Shown here piece after piece: positions 6,804-8,656 of a stretch of DNA of 8,656 nucleotides (positions within the stretch are counted from its first letter, which is position 1; each line of letters starts with the position of its first letter). A program made the position numbers and the translations under genes. Origin of the DNA: Synergistes sp. (GTDB taxonomy: Bacteria > Synergistota > Synergistia > Synergistales > Synergistaceae). The DNA is taken from contig JAEEYY010000226.1 of assembly GCA_016288355.1 (NCBI GenBank), positions 1-8,656 on the forward strand, given 5' to 3'. The notes under the pieces are model-generated. The model made no database searches. It was given only the letters and a program-made list of their open reading frames with translations, and was not told the origin of the DNA.

Positions 6804-7409
6804 ATGAGTCATACCGTTATCACCATCGCAAGAGAATACGGAAGCGGCGGCAGAGAAGTCGGGGTCAAAGTCTCCGAACGCCTGGGGATCCCCTTCTACG
6901 ACAAAGAACTTTTAAAGCTTGTCGCAGAAAAGGGCGATCTGAACGAGGACTTCCTCCGAGCCAACGAGGAACGTCCGCCGCAGTTCCTGGCGCCTTCTTT
7001 CGGGCGCACGATGCTCGAGACCTTCTACCAGCCTTCATTCTCTGACACCATCTTCGTCGAGCAGTCCAAGATCATCAAGGGCATCGCGCAGCAGGGGCCC
7101 TGCGTCATCGTCGGGCGCTGCGCGGACTATATCCTCAAGGACGACGCCTTTAAGATCTATATCTATGCCGGCATGGATTACAAGATCCAGCACAAGCATC
7201 TCGTCGCGCCCGAGAAGGAGAACTACAGTGACGAGGAAATGATCAAATACATCAAAAACATCGAAAAGCAGCGCGCCAAATACTACGAGCACTACACCGG
7301 ATACAAAAAAGGCCTGGCGAGCAACTACGATCTCTGTATCAGAACGGATCTTGTCGGTACCGGCGGGGCCGTGGAACTCATCGTCAAAGCATGGGAGGAA
7401 CTCAAATGA
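6804..7409 (+). CDS. Cytidylate kinase-like protein (PF13189 type)
   Basis: This 201-residue cytosolic P-loop protein belongs to the cytidylate-kinase-like family, common in Clostridia; its true phosphate acceptor is not established. The N-terminus VITIAREYGSGGREVG (5-20) carries a modified P-loop with Arg17 where kinases usually have Lys, as is normal in this family. VIVGRCADYIL (101-111) and the lid-like basic helix NIEKQRAKYYEHYTG (152-166) are typical, and NYDLCIRTD (174-182) is the C-terminal family signature. Residues 50-85 form a variable insert. AAGGAG (6789-6794) lies 9 bases before the ATG at 6804, which makes the earlier in-frame ATG at 6759, inside the lipoprotein gene, unlikely. 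It is cotranscribed with its neighbours: 23 bases after the lipoprotein, and its stop overlaps the next start. Confidence 0.88.
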   Translation: MSHTVITIAREYGSGGREVGVKVSERLGIPFYDKELLKLVAEKGDLNEDFLRANEERPPQFLAPSFGRTMLETFYQPSFSDTIFVEQSKIIKGIAQQGPCVIVGRCADYILKDDAFKIYIYAGMDYKIQHKHLVAPEKENYSDEEMIKYIKNIEKQRAKYYEHYTGYKKGLASNYDLCIRTDLVGTGGAVELIVKAWEELK

Positions 7410-8452
7410 TCCAGTTTATGAGCGATTACTGCGAAGGCGCGCACCCGAATATCATCAGGCGTCTCGAAGTCACCAACTTTGAGCAGTTTGACGGCTACGG
7501 CGAGGACCGCATCTGCCGGGAGGCGCAGGAGCTTATCCTGGCTGCCTGCGGCAGAAAGCCCGGAGAAGACCTTGAGGTCCATTTCGTCGTTGGCGGTACG
7601 CAGGCCAACAAGCTCGTCATCAAGTCGGCGCTGCGTCCCTATGAGGGCGTCATCTGCTGCACCACCGGCCACCTTAACGGCCACGAAGCGGGGGCTATCG
7701 AAGATACCGGCCATAAGCTGCTCACCTACGTCTCCCCGGACGGCAAGGTCAAACCGGAGATGATCGACGACTGCGCGAAGCGTTCACTGCTTGCCTGGGA
7801 CAGAGATCATCTCGTATTGCCGGGACTCGTCTATGTTTCAAATTCGACGGAGCTCGGCACCGTCTATACCCGTGCGGAGCTTCTGGCGCTGCGTGAGGCC
7901 TGTGACAAGTACGGACTGCTGCTCTTCCTGGACGGCGCGCGCCTCGGCTGCGCCATGGCCTCCGAAGTCTGCGACTACGACTTCAGGTTCCTTGCGGACG
8001 TCTGCGACGCCTACTATATCGGCGGAACCAAGAACGGAGCGCTCATCGGAGAGGCTATCGTCCTTCGCAACGACATCTTCAAGCCGGGCTTCAAGAACCT
8101 CACCAAGCAGACGATCGGCAAGCTGGCGAAAGGCTGGCTGCTCGGCATCCAGTTCTCCGAACTCTTCCAGAACGATCTTTACATGGAGAACGCCAGACAC
8201 GCCAATGCCATGAGCAAAAAGATGCGCGACGGTATGGCGGCTATGGGCGTGCGCTTCCTGGTGGACGGCCCCACGAACATGCAGTATCCGATCCTGCCCA
8301 ACGACGTGCTCGATAAGCTTGGAAAGGACTACGGCTTCAGTCTCAACGGGGTAGAGGGCGAGACCGAGAGCTGCATCCGCGTGGTCTGCTCCTGGGCGAC
8401 CCCCGAAGCGAGCGTCGACGCTTTCCTGAAAAGTCTTGAGGCTCTTTTATAA
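7406..8452 (+). CDS. PLP-dependent threonine aldolase / beta-eliminating lyase family
   Basis: This 348-residue cytosolic enzyme of PLP fold type I resembles low-specificity L-threonine aldolase, which splits L-threonine or L-allo-threonine into glycine and acetaldehyde. Visible elements are GGTQANKL (63-70) for phosphate binding, His89 in TTGHLNGHEAG (86-96) for ring stacking, Asp176 and Arg179 in FLDGARLG (174-181), and Lys209 in GGTKNGAL (206-213) as the expected Schiff-base lysine. The C-terminal domain (about 230-348) is complete. The family also contains tyrosine phenol-lyase-like and other beta-eliminating enzymes, so the substrate is not certain. The ATG at 7406 follows GGAGG (7394-7398) by 7 bases and overlaps the kinase stop codon as ATGA, indicating coupled translation. 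The earlier in-frame ATG at 7391 contains the ribosome binding site and is rejected. No terminator separates it from the tRNA. Confidence 0.9.
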   Translation: MIQFMSDYCEGAHPNIIRRLEVTNFEQFDGYGEDRICREAQELILAACGRKPGEDLEVHFVVGGTQANKLVIKSALRPYEGVICCTTGHLNGHEAGAIEDTGHKLLTYVSPDGKVKPEMIDDCAKRSLLAWDRDHLVLPGLVYVSNSTELGTVYTRAELLALREACDKYGLLLFLDGARLGCAMASEVCDYDFRFLADVCDAYYIGGTKNGALIGEAIVLRNDIFKPGFKNLTKQTIGKLAKGWLLGIQFSELFQNDLYMENARHANAMSKKMRDGMAAMGVRFLVDGPTNMQYPILPNDVLDKLGKDYGFSLNGVEGETESCIRVVCSWATPEASVDAFLKSLEALL

Positions 8453-8459
8453 AAACTGC

Positions 8460-8487
8460 TTGCCCAAATCGCAAAATCATGTATAAT
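8460..8487 (+). promoter_or_regulatory. Promoter of the tRNA gene
   Basis: TTGCCC (8460-8465), a 16-base spacer and a consensus TATAAT (8482-8487) lie directly after the aldolase-type gene. The start would be near 8494, about 26 bases before the mature tRNA. Confidence 0.65.
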
Positions 8488-8491
8488 GAAT

Positions 8492-8513
8492 GGGTGCCCC
8501 GAAAGGGGCGCCC
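8492..8513 (+). other. GAAA-capped hairpin in the tRNA leader
   Basis: A 9-bp stem (8492-8500 with 8505-8513, one T-G pair) is closed by a GAAA tetraloop, 6 bases before the tRNA. No T run follows, so it is not a normal terminator. It would form at the very 5' end of the tRNA precursor, or in the read-through transcript from the operon. Confidence 0.6.
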
Positions 8514-8519
8514 AACCCT

Positions 8520-8595
8520 GGGGTGTTAGCTCAGCTGGGAGAGCGCAAGGTTAGCAATATTGAGGCCAGGGGTTCGATCCCCCTACACTCCACCA
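8520..8595 (+). tRNA. tRNA-Ala-like gene, anticodon AGC, damaged anticodon stem
   Basis: The 76-base cloverleaf has an acceptor stem pairing 8520-8526 with 8585-8591, and its third pair is G:U (G3:U70), the main identity mark for alanyl-tRNA synthetase. U8 A9 is followed by a normal D arm (8529-8544). The T arm is AGGGG/CCCCT with loop TTCGATC (8568-8584). Discriminator A8592 and an encoded CCA (8593-8595) complete it. Body and arms match ordinary bacterial tRNA-Ala. The anticodon arm does not: stem 8546-8550 with 8558-8562 has three good pairs, a G-A mismatch and a G-T pair next to the loop. The loop TTAGCAA gives anticodon AGC (8553-8555) instead of the usual TGC or GGC. It could be a degraded copy, or a charged tRNA with a role apart from normal decoding. 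Confidence 0.85.
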
Positions 8596-8640
8596 AAAAA
8601 GGCGGCAGATTTTGATAGAAAATCTGATGCCTTTTTCTTT
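8596..8640 (+). terminator. Rho-independent terminator after the tRNA
   Basis: A 16-bp interrupted stem pairs A5GGC (8596-8603) with GCCT5 (8629-8636) and CAGATTTT (8606-8613) with AAAATCTG (8619-8626); the loop is GATAG. A T-rich tail (TTTTTCTTT, 8632-8640) follows. It begins at the base after the encoded CCA and would also end read-through transcription from the three-gene operon. Confidence 0.85.
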
Positions 8641-8656
8641 GCTCAAAATATGGAAA

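Noticed and set aside
8492..8513. Hairpin after the aldolase-type gene read as its terminator
   Set aside because: No T run follows on either strand and it lies after a consensus -10 box, so a tRNA leader structure fits better.
1..8656. CRISPR array, insertion sequence or phage genes
   Set aside because: No regularly spaced repeats, transposase motifs, flanking inverted repeats or phage genes are visible. The tRNA 3' end at 8585-8595 is not repeated elsewhere in the window as an attachment site would be.

Overview
The window most likely comes from the chromosome of a GC-rich anaerobic Firmicute (Clostridia class). The signs are strong AGGAGG-type ribosome binding sites, an oxygen-sensitive iron-sulphur/flavin oxidoreductase gene, a HypB nickel GTPase, a Gram-positive-type heterodimeric ABC exporter, a short-chain PF13189-type kinase and a tRNA-Ala body of the clostridial type. 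This assignment is inferred from gene content, not from a database comparison. No phage, insertion sequence or CRISPR signal was seen.

Left part (1-2403), minus strand: the first 437 codons of a large Cys-rich protein (GltD-like flavoprotein with extra Fe-S modules) run off the left edge. Upstream of it is hypB (1432-2100), separated by a strong intrinsic terminator and about 70 bases. A gene-poor stretch (2101-2403) follows. It holds candidate divergent promoters, a 10-bp-period direct repeat, several small hairpins and at most one doubtful short plus-strand reading frame.

Middle (2404-6061), minus strand: a two-gene operon encodes the two halves of one heterodimeric type IV ABC exporter. 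The first-translated half has a degenerate ATP site (Asp for Glu after Walker B, Gln for the switch His). The second half has intact catalytic residues but a variant LSQGQ signature. The two sets of changes are complementary, so the dimer should have one hydrolytic and one structural ATP site. The genes overlap by 20 bases, and a recognisable promoter lies at 6104-6132.

Right part (6190-8656), plus strand, divergent from the exporter: a tightly packed set of three genes. They encode a 196-residue lipoprotein resembling lobe 1 of molybdate-binding ModA with lobe 2 missing, a cytidylate-kinase-like protein, and a PLP enzyme of the low-specificity L-threonine aldolase/beta-eliminating lyase family. 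The last two genes overlap by ATGA. A tRNA gene with its own promoter, a GAAA-capped leader hairpin and a long terminator follows at once. Its body is tRNA-Ala, including the G3:U70 pair, but its anticodon is AGC and its anticodon stem is partly broken.

Nothing here is a proven new system. The items most worth checking are the aberrant tRNA-Ala, the lobe-deleted ModA-like lipoprotein with its operon partners, and the N-terminal module of the Fe-S flavoprotein.
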